Virus record (IMG/VR): IMGVR_UViG_3300042505_000752 | Span: 1-64,000 of that record | Source: a virus | Strand: one strand, 5' to 3' | Length of the DNA: 64,000 nt | Part shown: one piece after another, positions 43,201 through 50,574 of the stretch | Position numbering within the stretch: the stretch's first letter is position 1 | Layout of the letters: the number at the start of each line of letters is the position of its first letter | The notes under the pieces: generated by a model | What the model was told of the DNA's origin: nothing | The model's database searches: none | Seen by the model: only the letters and a program-made list of their open reading frames with translations | Made by a program: the position numbers and the translations under genes

Positions 43201-43998
43201 GATTTCTTTGGCAGCGCCAGTAACTTTTGAACTACTTAGTTCTTCACCCTTTTGGATAAGGGAAATGATGTTTGCTAGCGCACTTGCACCTTTTTCAACA
43301 TCCCCAGATGCGTAAGCGAAGTCAAGTAATCCAGCCAATGCACCACTCGTTGCGCCAGTGACTTTTGAGTTTTTTGAAGCGGCTGCAAAAGCCTGAGTAA
43401 GACCCTTCATGCCAACCTCAGCAAGACGAGCATCCCCCGTCATTCCCCGTAGGGCGGCGCTAGAGGCTTTATAGTCCCCACCATAGCGACCTGTGGCTTG
43501 AGCGGCTACGAACTGACGCTGAGCGGCGGCTACTGTTGCTAGGGCGATAGCGGCAACTGCAGCGCCCTTGGCTAGGGCAGATAATGCAACTTGGTATGAC
43601 TTAGCGGCAAATTTACCAATTGCTAACAAGCCGTTGACCGAAGATAATGCCAGCGCAAGACCAGCAGTTTCAATTGCCGCGCCAATCATGGCAAATTTGT
43701 AAGTCGTCTTTAGAATGCCTGCTAGACCTTTTCCTGCCTTGCCTGCTTTTTTAAATCCATTCCCAGCACCATCTGCGTCTTTTCCTAATTTTTGAGTGCT
43801 TTTACCCGCCTTAACAGCAGAGTCGTCAAGATCGTTTAAAGCATCTCCAAATTTTCCAGTTTTGATGCCAGCATTCTGTAATTGAGCGTTAACGAGTTTT
43901 GCCTTGGCAGCAAGTGCTAGGAGTTTGCGTTCTACCTTGTCAATGCCGCCTGTATTAGCATCGGTATCAATTTTTATAGTGACTTGCTCGCGAGCCAT
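40219..43998 (-). CDS. Tape measure protein with M15-type peptidase end
   Basis: 1259 residues, which should set tail length. The N-terminus is Lys-rich and coiled-coil-like; hydrophobic segments lie near residues 90-130 and 580-720. Near the C-terminus a peptidase M15/VanY-like pattern is seen: H1155-x6-D1162 (SDHAAGRAYDLVG), E1183 (FAEFHG) and H1192-x-H1194 (RHLHV), expected to bind zinc and cut peptidoglycan cross-links during DNA entry. GAGG lies 4-5 bases before ATG. Confidence 0.88.
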   Translation of the reverse strand: MAREQVTIKIDTDANTGGIDKVERKLLALAAKAKLVNAQLQNAGIKTGKFGDALNDLDDSAVKAGKSTQKLGKDADGAGNGFKKAGKAGKGLAGILKTTYKFAMIGAAIETAGLALALSSVNGLLAIGKFAAKSYQVALSALAKGAAVAAIALATVAAAQRQFVAAQATGRYGGDYKASSAALRGMTGDARLAEVGMKGLTQAFAAASKNSKVTGATSGALAGLLDFAYASGDVEKGASALANIISLIQKGEELSSSKVTGAAKEIGPEFEKTYKEMIAGGKMTSAELIKMFSSGEFAQKAGISGASQAVQGSLLGQFKSFITQMQVMFGDLGAQFIQPVQVAFEEIRRIMVRTFTAISPLLADYAKGGLLDNVVKGIDTVSRFLVQLMQDYVPKSQGFFKGFSSFWDKVKSAFGSFTAYLQRFSAASKIINKFLGGIIKALGSGLKKNFETFGESIVKNESSFLKFGDSIEKLISKIFELFSAIRIAFMEALPTLTIFANIISTIVGGVSSMIKGLSGRGFGGSLGLLAAAAPMFLLGDGKKAKGARGFIGKHAKNMLTSKLGIGIGAGIGANYLMGDTPDIIKDSVSGTIIGGAAGLQLAGMLPKGIGGMSAGKMGAVGAIGVGGAVLTQSAASEVSDYAYRKTGGNRYLATATGATTGALGGALTGAAIGSIVPVFGTAIGAAVGAVLGSLVGAYTGFMKDSKYKKEAKQAAQKFVTAYSGIINTALSENNVATARKAFDQFGSNAQKMADLQIKSGTALKEATKKWNEQRASLEGGLKLMESRFADLGKISGLTSEEITKLANSAEISLGNGLLSLQDVLAATGIATMRFGDDLKNYLTDAYSEAVSNIRKTLEILNAPKVANEVTRSFREKALAGTVTTEDQAALLEALAQEQLIASGGDPLKAFQTLYNNIGFEGAKQFTTTGLKDGKAVPGVLAGLGGSLFQGEGQALVDAFFGTGGMGGAVSGAAAENLVSGLAGVGMQAGSVEDITAMLNSVLSEKGMGAYMEIISKITSGEFLVPTTTATPYGAMPGSTLTADEQVALAFKDTEFANTLTLQATNEEKLRSTIEGLQLGMVEWTDSGDTFTTAVGKFDTAAQMIIDELGGDTASPRRNMLNTMGKHSAFDAQIAGNRTVTSGFRTNALGSMSSDHAAGRAYDLVGQNLGLYGQAINKAGGFAEFHGNGSARHLHVVPGNGPVGDTATPYMGAPIMAPSSSSNSTVNLVINATPNMDVNALASEVMYQIERAQRSRNERY

Positions 43999-44031
43999 TG
44001 GTACCTCAACTAAAGTTTGAAGGCTGTAAAA

Positions 44032-44238
44032 CTATTTGTTCTTATTCATTTTACGCTCTTGTTCAGCCCTATCAGCCTCAATAACTTTAGCACATGCATA
44101 CCTAATAACCCATTCTTCATCAGAACAGTTAAGTAATTGTATAGGGTCAGTCCCCCATAGTTCGCCAAGTCTAGCGGCTGCAACAATCCGCCCGTCCGAG
44201 ACTAGAAAGTCTAGGACATCTTCGTAGGGTCCACCGTC
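44032..44238 (-). CDS. Tail-chaperone extension reached by -1 frameshift
   Basis: The -1 frame of the chaperone gene is open from after a TGA at 44239-44241 to TAG at 44032-44034. It encodes EDVLDFLVSDGRIVAAARLG, then WGTDPIQLLNCSDEEW and an Arg/Lys-rich end, about 63 residues beyond the 0-frame stop. Such G-GT-type overlaps between tail-tube and tape-measure genes are a standard tailed-phage feature. The slip should happen between 44238 and 44214; the best candidate is CCT sliding to CCC (GGACCCT). It has no start codon of its own. Confidence 0.65.
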   Translation of the reverse strand, partial: DGGPYEDVLDFLVSDGRIVAAARLGELWGTDPIQLLNCSDEEWVIRYACAKVIEADRAEQERKMNKNK

Positions 44239-44726
44239 TCAACGGTGTCTGAATACCCCGCCGCCTCTAGGATTGCTAGAGCCGCCCCTTCAACATGGGG
44301 GTCAATGCCGAAGAAGGCACGGACACAATCTGGAACTGGACGAGTCGTGCTAGTCATCTGGAGAATGGCTTCCGAGGCAAAAGTAAGACCAACACCATCC
44401 TCATTGACTACTTGCTCTCCATTAATGAAGATTCCCGTGCAGGTATGACCAACCACAAAAGCGGCAAAGCGAGTTGCATCCATACCATTTTTGGTATCTT
44501 CACCAGCGTTTTTACGCCATGAACGAAGTTGGTGCTGTGTAATGTTTGGCGAAACCTGAACAGTTACACCGGGGCGTTCTGGGACTTCAATAAATACTGA
44601 ATCCCGTTCAACCTTTTTGGTAATTACTTCTTTTAGTTGTTCCAAAACGCTAGGAGGCTTAACATCCTTGACGACTTGCTTTTTAGGGGTGTTATCTTCT
44701 GAAATGGTGAAAATATCGTTGCTCAT
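44211..44726 (-). CDS. Tail assembly chaperone, gpG-like
   Basis: 171 residues. It lies between the tail tube and the tape measure, where tail chaperones occur. The centre (VFIEVPERPGVTVQVSPNITQHQL) is a beta domain and the rest is helical. AGGG lies 9 bases before ATG. It should bind the tape measure during tail assembly; a share of ribosomes would extend it into the -1 frame. A terminator-like hairpin lies just upstream. Confidence 0.65.
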   Translation of the reverse strand: MSNDIFTISEDNTPKKQVVKDVKPPSVLEQLKEVITKKVERDSVFIEVPERPGVTVQVSPNITQHQLRSWRKNAGEDTKNGMDATRFAAFVVGHTCTGIFINGEQVVNEDGVGLTFASEAILQMTSTTRPVPDCVRAFFGIDPHVEGAALAILEAAGYSDTVETVDPTKMS

Positions 44727-44743
44727 GTTTTGAACCCTAGCAT

Positions 44744-44773
44744 GAAAGAAGGAGCACCTAGTGGTACTCCTTC
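44744..44773 (-). terminator. Hairpin between tail-tube and chaperone genes
   Basis: On the minus strand GAAGGAGTACC pairs with GGTGCTCCTTC (11 bp, one G-U) around ACTA, followed by TTTC. The T-run is short, so it should be partial. It would keep tube and sheath mRNA higher than chaperone and tape-measure mRNA. Confidence 0.6.
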
Positions 44774-44799
44774 AGTCAAAACAATTATTGAATTTTTAT

Positions 44800-45273
44800 T
44801 TAACCTGTAGTGGTTGCGCTAATCACACTCTGAATGCTGAAGGTCAAAGAATAAGTAGACGGAGCACCAGAAGCGGCATCACCATCAGGCTCGGTCAAGC
44901 CGACCAGCAACGCCTTGGAGTAGGTTCGCTGAAGTTCTGGGATGGCAACATTGCAGTTCAATTCGTCAATCTGAATGTCGTAATAAGCACGACCAACCAT
45001 CTGACGAATCCCACCAAGGAAAGATCCGTCAATGTCTGAGTCATAGTGGCGAGTTACCGTGATGTCACCAATTTCCGCAGGAGCACAAAGCACTTCGGGG
45101 AACAACTTTCCACCGATGTAAACTTTTTCAACTGAAGCGGTAATTTCACCACCAGTTACCTGTGCGTAATAAACAAGGTCACCATCTGCGCCAGGGGAAG
45201 GAGGTGTCTCAATATTTCCTGACGATGATGGGCTAATTGATGCAACAATTTGCCTCTGCGCGATTTTGCTCAT
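44800..45273 (-). CDS. Tail tube protein
   Basis: 157 residues. Its place right after the sheath gene fits the tail tube (gp19/FII-like). VYIGGKLFPEVLCAPAEIGDITVTRHYD and YYDIQIDELN are typical of tube proteins. AAGGAAC precedes ATG. Likely a high-copy structural protein forming the inner tube. Confidence 0.78.
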   Translation of the reverse strand: MSKIAQRQIVASISPSSSGNIETPPSPGADGDLVYYAQVTGGEITASVEKVYIGGKLFPEVLCAPAEIGDITVTRHYDSDIDGSFLGGIRQMVGRAYYDIQIDELNCNVAIPELQRTYSKALLVGLTEPDGDAASGAPSTYSLTFSIQSVISATTTG

Positions 45274-45292
45274 AGTTGTTCCTTGCTCCTTA

Positions 45293-46750
45293 TCAGACTA
45301 CTGATGCTGTGAGATTTGACTTAGTGACATCAACCTGAATCTGGTCACCAATGCTAGAAATACGGACTCCGACCTTAGCCTTGACTAAACCGCCAGCCAA
45401 TTGCGAAAGCGGGTTAATGGCATCGCTAACAACAACAGAGTAACCGTAGTCAATGCGACGACCAGTACCATCAAATGCCTCATACAACCCACCAGCAATA
45501 CGGATGGGTTCCAACATGGCGACAAGGCGACCCTTGACACGAGTAAACAAGGCAGAACGACCATCAATTGGTGAGAAAATCAAGTCTTCCAGAACTGACT
45601 CTGATTGAACAACAATAAAGTTGAGCATTTCGCGAGCGTTCAAGAAGCGATAGTTATCTTCATCATTGGATACCGAGCGAGCGCCATAGACGCGAACACG
45701 ACCACCAATGATGCGCAAAGTGTTAACTCGCGACTCATCCAAGGTGTTGCTAATCGTCTTGGTTACCGTATCGTTCAATCCAGTCAACCAGCGCGATTCC
45801 GAAATAACACCAGCGTAAGCCGCCCAAGAACCAGTACGGTTGTGGGCAATTGAACGCTTGGCGGCTACGAAACCTTCTGGCGAAATGACAATAGCGGTGT
45901 CATCGTCACGAGTTGCCTTGACCCATGGCCAGAACAGGCCACCATATTCTGCGTAAGCAGAGGCAGAAAGTGTGCTTGTGGCATGCGTTGCCGCTTGGGT
46001 TGAAGTGTAGTTAGAAGGTGTTGACAAAATTGCCATGCGGTGATTTTCATAGCAATGGGTGAGCATTAACAAATGAACCGATCCAATATTTGCACTAGTC
46101 ACAAAACCTGGCATTGAAAGAGCGCCAGCACCAAGATCGTATCCAAAATCGGCCATAGCGTCTGTCCAGTTGGCATCCACGATGGTTGCAACTTTGTCAT
46201 CACCAGCACTGAATGCCAATGGGCTTGCTACATCAACAAATGCTCCACCATTGGCGACTGCCGTGATGTATTTTGCTGCCGTGGCGCTACTGTTGATCTT
46301 ATTTACAAGAGCAGCGGCTGTTGCCGCTTCTCCAGAAGCATAAACAAGTTCACCACTCAAATACAACTTAAGTGTTTTTCCACTACCAATACTAGTGATA
46401 GTTGCCGTGAGGTTACTTGACCATGAGCCTTCGCCAACAGCAGTGAGTGTGAGTGCGGGAGTAGAGGCTGGCAAAGCACGAACGCCAGCGGTTGCTGATG
46501 CTCCTACAACTCGCGAAACATAAACCTGTGCTCCACCTTCTTCAAAGAAGGTCTGCACTTGCTGATGCACAACTCCAGTTGAAATATAACCACCATAGAT
46601 TGATTCGTAGTCGGAAAGACTAGTTACCAGTTGCGATCCGCTAGACGAACCGCGCTCCGTGATTCCAACAACAAACCAAGTAGAGGTTGGCGATTGGTTG
46701 ATTGTACTCGGTCCTGTTCGGACTGATGTGTTGACTACGATTCCGGGCAT
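45293..46750 (-). CDS. Tail sheath protein
   Basis: ATG 46748-46750 (MPGIVVNTSVRTGPST) with GGAGGAAGG upstream; 485 residues. STWFVVGITERGSSSG, YGGYISTGVVHQQVQTFFEEGGAQVYVSRVVG and the C-terminal LSQLAGGLVKAKVGVRI match the contractile-tail sheath family. It forms the outer contractile layer. Confidence 0.92.
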   Translation of the reverse strand: MPGIVVNTSVRTGPSTINQSPTSTWFVVGITERGSSSGSQLVTSLSDYESIYGGYISTGVVHQQVQTFFEEGGAQVYVSRVVGASATAGVRALPASTPALTLTAVGEGSWSSNLTATITSIGSGKTLKLYLSGELVYASGEAATAAALVNKINSSATAAKYITAVANGGAFVDVASPLAFSAGDDKVATIVDANWTDAMADFGYDLGAGALSMPGFVTSANIGSVHLLMLTHCYENHRMAILSTPSNYTSTQAATHATSTLSASAYAEYGGLFWPWVKATRDDDTAIVISPEGFVAAKRSIAHNRTGSWAAYAGVISESRWLTGLNDTVTKTISNTLDESRVNTLRIIGGRVRVYGARSVSNDEDNYRFLNAREMLNFIVVQSESVLEDLIFSPIDGRSALFTRVKGRLVAMLEPIRIAGGLYEAFDGTGRRIDYGYSVVVSDAINPLSQLAGGLVKAKVGVRISSIGDQIQVDVTKSNLTASVV

Positions 46751-46800
46751 CGTGCCTTCCTCCGCTCCCATAACTTGGGACTAAGTTCATGACTTTATGA

Positions 46801-46806
46801 AGTATA
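46801..46806 (-). promoter_or_regulatory. -10 element before the sheath gene
   Basis: TATACT lies 51 bases before the sheath ATG at 46748-46750. The -35 is weak (CAAAAT at 17 bases). The 121-base gap 46772-46892 also holds an inverted repeat (ACAGGT...ACCTGT). It may be a late promoter for the tail genes. Confidence 0.3.
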
Positions 46807-46892
46807 CCTGGTCTAATGCCTATATTTTGAACAGGTGAAACTTACCTGTAACTATTGTGACCGATTATTGCTATATCCTAGTGGAACAACTG

Positions 46893-47495
46893 TTATATAT
46901 TGTCAAAAGTTTCTTGAATAGCAACATCTACGACTTCTGTTTCTATGCTCGTTGCGCTTGGTGCGATAACTGGAATACGGCTTGTTTCTACGATTGTTAC
47001 CGTATATCCAAGATAAGCGCCAGCCATAACTCGCTCTCCCTTGATAAGTGTAAGTTCTGAATATTCTTCACGAATACTTGATTCGTCAATCATTACTTCT
47101 AAACCCTCCGAATCCCCACACTGATTGAGTGATGGACCATCAAGAATGGCAGAGCGTAAAACTGTTATCAATCGGTCTCTTTTAAGTGTTGCAAGATCAC
47201 TTTGGTCATCTTTTACCCAAATATATGTTCTCATTGTGTAGGCGACACTAAATCTAGGGTCATATAGGCGCGTATAGTCGGTTCGCTCCAAGCCATCCAT
47301 TGAAATTGCCACGGTAATTAAAGTAGGCCATGCGTCAATTGCTACAGGTTCGTAGGCTAGGTACTTTTTCGGCTCAGGAAGTTCTTCATCATCAAGGTTC
47401 CAAGCATTACGATATTTAATAAGCCTATCTGGTAAATCAGATTCTAGATATAAATTGACAAATTCTTTTGCCTTATGGGGTCCCTGCATCGTCAT
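46893..47495 (-). CDS. Neck/tail-terminator-like protein, 200 aa
   Basis: MTMQGPHKAKEFVNLYLESDLPDR... contains LRSAILDGPSLNQC and a beta-rich end. Position between the virion-morphogenesis protein and the sheath gene is that of the tail terminator. The start overlaps the upstream stop (TAATG). The call is mainly by position. Confidence 0.5.
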   Translation of the reverse strand: MTMQGPHKAKEFVNLYLESDLPDRLIKYRNAWNLDDEELPEPKKYLAYEPVAIDAWPTLITVAISMDGLERTDYTRLYDPRFSVAYTMRTYIWVKDDQSDLATLKRDRLITVLRSAILDGPSLNQCGDSEGLEVMIDESSIREEYSELTLIKGERVMAGAYLGYTVTIVETSRIPVIAPSATSIETEVVDVAIQETFDNI

Positions 47496-47938
47496 TAGAG
47501 CGTCCCATTAACAATATAGTTAGCGGCTTTTCGTGACAAGTCTTCACTGAAGCCTCGGGGTTCAAAGATAATTTTTCGTGCTGGCATCTTTGTAGTCCCA
47601 TATTGATGAAACTTTGCATACTCAACATTTGTACCAAAATTTGCAAATGTTGGAGTAATAACATTAGGAGGACCAAACAAAGATGTCAAAGAACGCATCA
47701 ATTTACCAGTAGGACCTGCTAGTGGGGGGTGCGTGTATGATTCTGCATCACGCCTCGGTGCCCATCCACCCACTGGTAAACCGCCAGTAGCAAAGTTTTC
47801 TGCATTTGCTAATTCAAGCATTTTCCTTGCATACATGAAAAGAGGCGTAAAGTTCTTTGAACGCAATTTCATGGTATTTAGGCGCAGGAGGGCTTCCTTA
47901 ATATCAACATCAATATCAATATCAACACTCATACTCAT
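47495..47938 (-). CDS. Virion morphogenesis protein, HK97 gp10/Mu gpG-like
   Basis: ATG 47936-47938 (MSMSVDIDIDVDIKEAL...) overlaps the upstream stop as ATGA; 147 residues. NVEYAKFHQYGTTKMPARKIIF is the classic gp10-type signature (YAxxhexGT..MPaRpF). It acts at the head-tail joint during assembly. Confidence 0.78.
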   Translation of the reverse strand: MSMSVDIDIDVDIKEALLRLNTMKLRSKNFTPLFMYARKMLELANAENFATGGLPVGGWAPRRDAESYTHPPLAGPTGKLMRSLTSLFGPPNVITPTFANFGTNVEYAKFHQYGTTKMPARKIIFEPRGFSEDLSRKAANYIVNGTL

Positions 47939-48564
47939 GAGACGCGAACTCGCTTCCATCGCTTAACGGAACGAAGTTCTTCCTCGGAAAATCCCGTAGT
48001 TAAGGGGGCAGTATTTCTGGTTTCAAGGTCCTTGATACCAACAACATCATCGTGCATGTTTTGCATTTCGCGAGCCGCTGCTCGTAAAATTAATAGTCTA
48101 AATATTTTAATTTCAGAGCCAGCAAGACCTGCCGTATATTCAATTTCAATAGAATCATTGGCAAATGTTCGGTAAATATCTACGCCATAGCGCCTAACGA
48201 CATAATCAGTACCTTCAGTCAAAACTTCAGGAACGCTACCCGGAGTAGGCGATGTGACGGTAATTGTCTCAACGGAAACAATTGGCGAATTCCGTGCATA
48301 AAGCGTGTATGGAGGATGGAACCATGTCATTGGACGCTCGGTCGTATCCAGACTGACATCGTAAAAGAAAGATGAAGTTGGAACGCCAACACTATTTGAC
48401 TCAACAACATATGTTTCCGTTAATGAATTTACTTCAATTGGACGGCGAAGCCACGCCTCTAATTCACTTTGGAGACCTTCAAGGACATATTCAGCAGCAT
48501 GAAGTTGCCGATTGCTTAGTTTGATGTCCATGTAACGCTCTAATTCAACAATACTGACAAGCAT
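47935..48564 (-). CDS. Head-tail connector, gp6-like
   Basis: 209 residues. Opens MLVSIVELERYMDIKLSNRQLHAAE, then LQSELEAWLRRPIE, typical of head-tail adaptor proteins of the HK97 gp6 type; a beta insertion follows (YTLYARNSPIVSVETITV). AAGGAAGG before ATG. Confidence 0.7.
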   Translation of the reverse strand: MLVSIVELERYMDIKLSNRQLHAAEYVLEGLQSELEAWLRRPIEVNSLTETYVVESNSVGVPTSSFFYDVSLDTTERPMTWFHPPYTLYARNSPIVSVETITVTSPTPGSVPEVLTEGTDYVVRRYGVDIYRTFANDSIEIEYTAGLAGSEIKIFRLLILRAAAREMQNMHDDVVGIKDLETRNTAPLTTGFSEEELRSVKRWKRVRVS

Positions 48565-48607
48565 TCTGCACCTTCCTTACGGATAAGTTTACTATTTAAT
48601 GCTCGGC

Positions 48608-49690
48608 TTAGAGGTAAGAGGCTAAAATCTCATCCCATTTTTTAGCCATAACTTTTACATTTAAGGCTTCAACTAGTTTTCTATTCTTTTTTGCCTCTTC
48701 AGAGCGAGCACGCACATCTGTCATTTCAGTTAGATAATTAACCCAGTCATCTTTACTTGAAGCAAGAAACCCAATCCCGTACTCATCGTGAAGTCTGCGA
48801 TATTCAGGCATGTCGGACATAACTACGGGGATGTTTGATGCTGAGTATTCAAGTGCTTTAATCCATGATTTTGCACGATTAAATGGGACATCATTCAGCG
48901 GAGCAACTCCACAGTCAAATTCAAAAGACAAACGAGCATAATCTTTTGGGTGATGCATGGGGGTTAGGGTTACATTTTTTCGTTCAACGCCAACTTTGTC
49001 AGCAAAATATTCTGATGATGAGTTATGCCCAGAATGATGCAATCGCCACAATGGATTATTCAATACTCCATCCAAAATTTCAAGGTCTCCAGAACGATGC
49101 GAAGTTGAACCAACCCATCCAACTTTCATTTTGCGCTGACGATGAAAACGCTGACGAAAATCTAATGGCGTAATACAATTCTCAATCAAATGAACATTTT
49201 TACAGCCAAATTCATTTTTAAGTTTCTCAGCAATATAAGGCGTACTAGTTGTTACGGCATGCCCAAGTTGAATGATCTGTTTATAGAAATCTATGTTTTC
49301 TGTTTTGTTAAAATCTGGGTGCGTTAGTTTATATGCTTGATTATCTTTGTGGAGTTCCCAGTACCAATCATCAATATCATTAATAAATACTTGATTTTTG
49401 TTTGGGTTTTCTGCAAGTTTTTCAGCAAGATTACTAAACATTAACCGCTGTAAGACAATAATATCGCAGTCATAGTGACTATTTGAACCCCAGTCGCCAA
49501 TACCAAATCCCTTTTGTGGGTGATAAACCAAAAGACCAGTAACAGAATGGTATTTGAGATGTTTGCGATTTTGTTGTATGCGGACCCAATTAGCACCACC
49601 AGGTACTGGATGTCCAGATTGGTCAAGCATTGACTGAGACCAATCAGTTGAAGCAAATCCTATTTTAATCATTTTGCTAGTATGAGCCAT
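48608..49690 (-). CDS. GT4-like glycosyltransferase in the head-tail cluster
   Basis: 360 residues. IKIGFASTDWSQSMLDQSGHPVPGG opens a GT-B-like domain; KVGWVGSTSHRSGDLEIL starts the second half and WIKALEYSASNIPVVMSDMP carries the typical Glu region near the donor sugar. ATG 49688-49690 is preceded by AAGGGA, which is covered by a hairpin (49693-49720). Its place inside structural genes suggests a sugar added to a virion protein (inference). Confidence 0.7.
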   Translation of the reverse strand: MAHTSKMIKIGFASTDWSQSMLDQSGHPVPGGANWVRIQQNRKHLKYHSVTGLLVYHPQKGFGIGDWGSNSHYDCDIIVLQRLMFSNLAEKLAENPNKNQVFINDIDDWYWELHKDNQAYKLTHPDFNKTENIDFYKQIIQLGHAVTTSTPYIAEKLKNEFGCKNVHLIENCITPLDFRQRFHRQRKMKVGWVGSTSHRSGDLEILDGVLNNPLWRLHHSGHNSSSEYFADKVGVERKNVTLTPMHHPKDYARLSFEFDCGVAPLNDVPFNRAKSWIKALEYSASNIPVVMSDMPEYRRLHDEYGIGFLASSKDDWVNYLTEMTDVRARSEEAKKNRKLVEALNVKVMAKKWDEILASYL

Positions 49691-49692
49691 GT

Positions 49693-49720
49693 ATTTCCCT
49701 TATTTGTGATTCAGGGAAAT
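49693..49720 (-). promoter_or_regulatory. Hairpin covering the glycosyltransferase ribosome site
   Basis: ATTTCCCT (minus strand, 49713-49720 read leftward) pairs with AGGGAAAT (49693-49700) around a 12-base loop. The second arm includes the AAGGGA ribosome site of the gene at 48608-49690, so folding would block translation. Confidence 0.45.
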
Positions 49721-49739
49721 CCTAGCACGCCATTTATGA

Positions 49740-49922
49740 TTACCCGTTACGGCGAAGCCTATCTGGAAGCAAATCTCGTCCAGCGCCCTGTGGGTTGCCA
49801 GCACCGCCAAGGCGCTTATTCATGCCTCGGAGAAGGAATGCAAGAGCGCGTCGCCACCACGCAGGGCGACGACCTTCACGCTCGTCAGGTTCAACATCTG
49901 GTGTACCACCGGGTATAGGCAT
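49740..49922 (-). CDS. Arg/Gly/Pro-rich hypothetical protein, 60 aa
   Basis: AGGAGA lies 5 bases before ATG 49920-49922. MPIPGGTPDVEPDEREGRRPAWWRR... contains AWWRRALAFLLRGMNKRLG, an amphipathic basic helix, and ends Gly-Arg-rich. It is visibly more GC-rich than its neighbours, suggesting separate origin or selection. Unknown function. Confidence 0.5.
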   Translation of the reverse strand: MPIPGGTPDVEPDEREGRRPAWWRRALAFLLRGMNKRLGGAGNPQGAGRDLLPDRLRRNG

Positions 49923-49975
49923 ATCTTCTCCTAATCTCTAAAAGATTTTAGCACAATATAATAACCTGTTATTGA

Positions 49976-50566
49976 TTATCCGTCGGCGTTCGGTGGGCGC
50001 TCAATAACAAGAGCATCGTCTTTGGCTGATGATGGTGCCTCAATCGGAACCCATGCTGAAGAGTATTTATGTTCTGCAATATTTTTATCTTTCAGCATTG
50101 TGCCGTCAACCATTAGGTCAATTTCATCCATATGCATGACAAACATTCGTTTGATGTCTGCCTCGCTATATTTGCGTGACCGAAGAACCTGCTGAATAAT
50201 CCGCGACAACTTCTTTGCGACCACCTCGCCACGAGAACGATTAAGTCGGGCATGAAGAATCATAGCCTCAATATCATCACAGTCAACATAAATAACAGGT
50301 ACAGTATCCTCTGTAATTTTTGATAGTTTATGTAAACTTTTACTAATTTGCCACCTATACGAACCGTCAATAATTACATTTTTTGACTTCTGAACAATTA
50401 GTGGCTGAAGCCACCCATAATCCTCCATAGACCTTGCTAGTACCTGTAAGTCAGGCTTCAAGATATATGTTGTACGCCACGAAGCCAGATTCAATGTAGA
50501 GCCATCAACCCACTCCATTTGTCCATTGCCTAGCATTCCAGATTTGCCTTTTCCAAAAATTCCCAT
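49976..50566 (-). CDS. ParB/sulfiredoxin-fold protein (first copy)
   Basis: 196 residues. LARSMEDYGWLQPLIVQKSKNVIIDGSYRWQIS and LHARLNRSRGE match the ParB N-terminal fold, where xxDGxxRWxA and a LNRxRGE stretch are typical. There is no helix-turn-helix region of a partition protein. Together with the genes at 50575 and 51747 it forms a ParB / PAPS-reductase-like / ParB trio, similar to IbrB-IbrA pairs. AGGAG before ATG. Confidence 0.78.
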   Translation of the reverse strand: MGIFGKGKSGMLGNGQMEWVDGSTLNLASWRTTYILKPDLQVLARSMEDYGWLQPLIVQKSKNVIIDGSYRWQISKSLHKLSKITEDTVPVIYVDCDDIEAMILHARLNRSRGEVVAKKLSRIIQQVLRSRKYSEADIKRMFVMHMDEIDLMVDGTMLKDKNIAEHKYSSAWVPIEAPSSAKDDALVIERPPNADG

Positions 50567-50574
50567 AATTTCTC

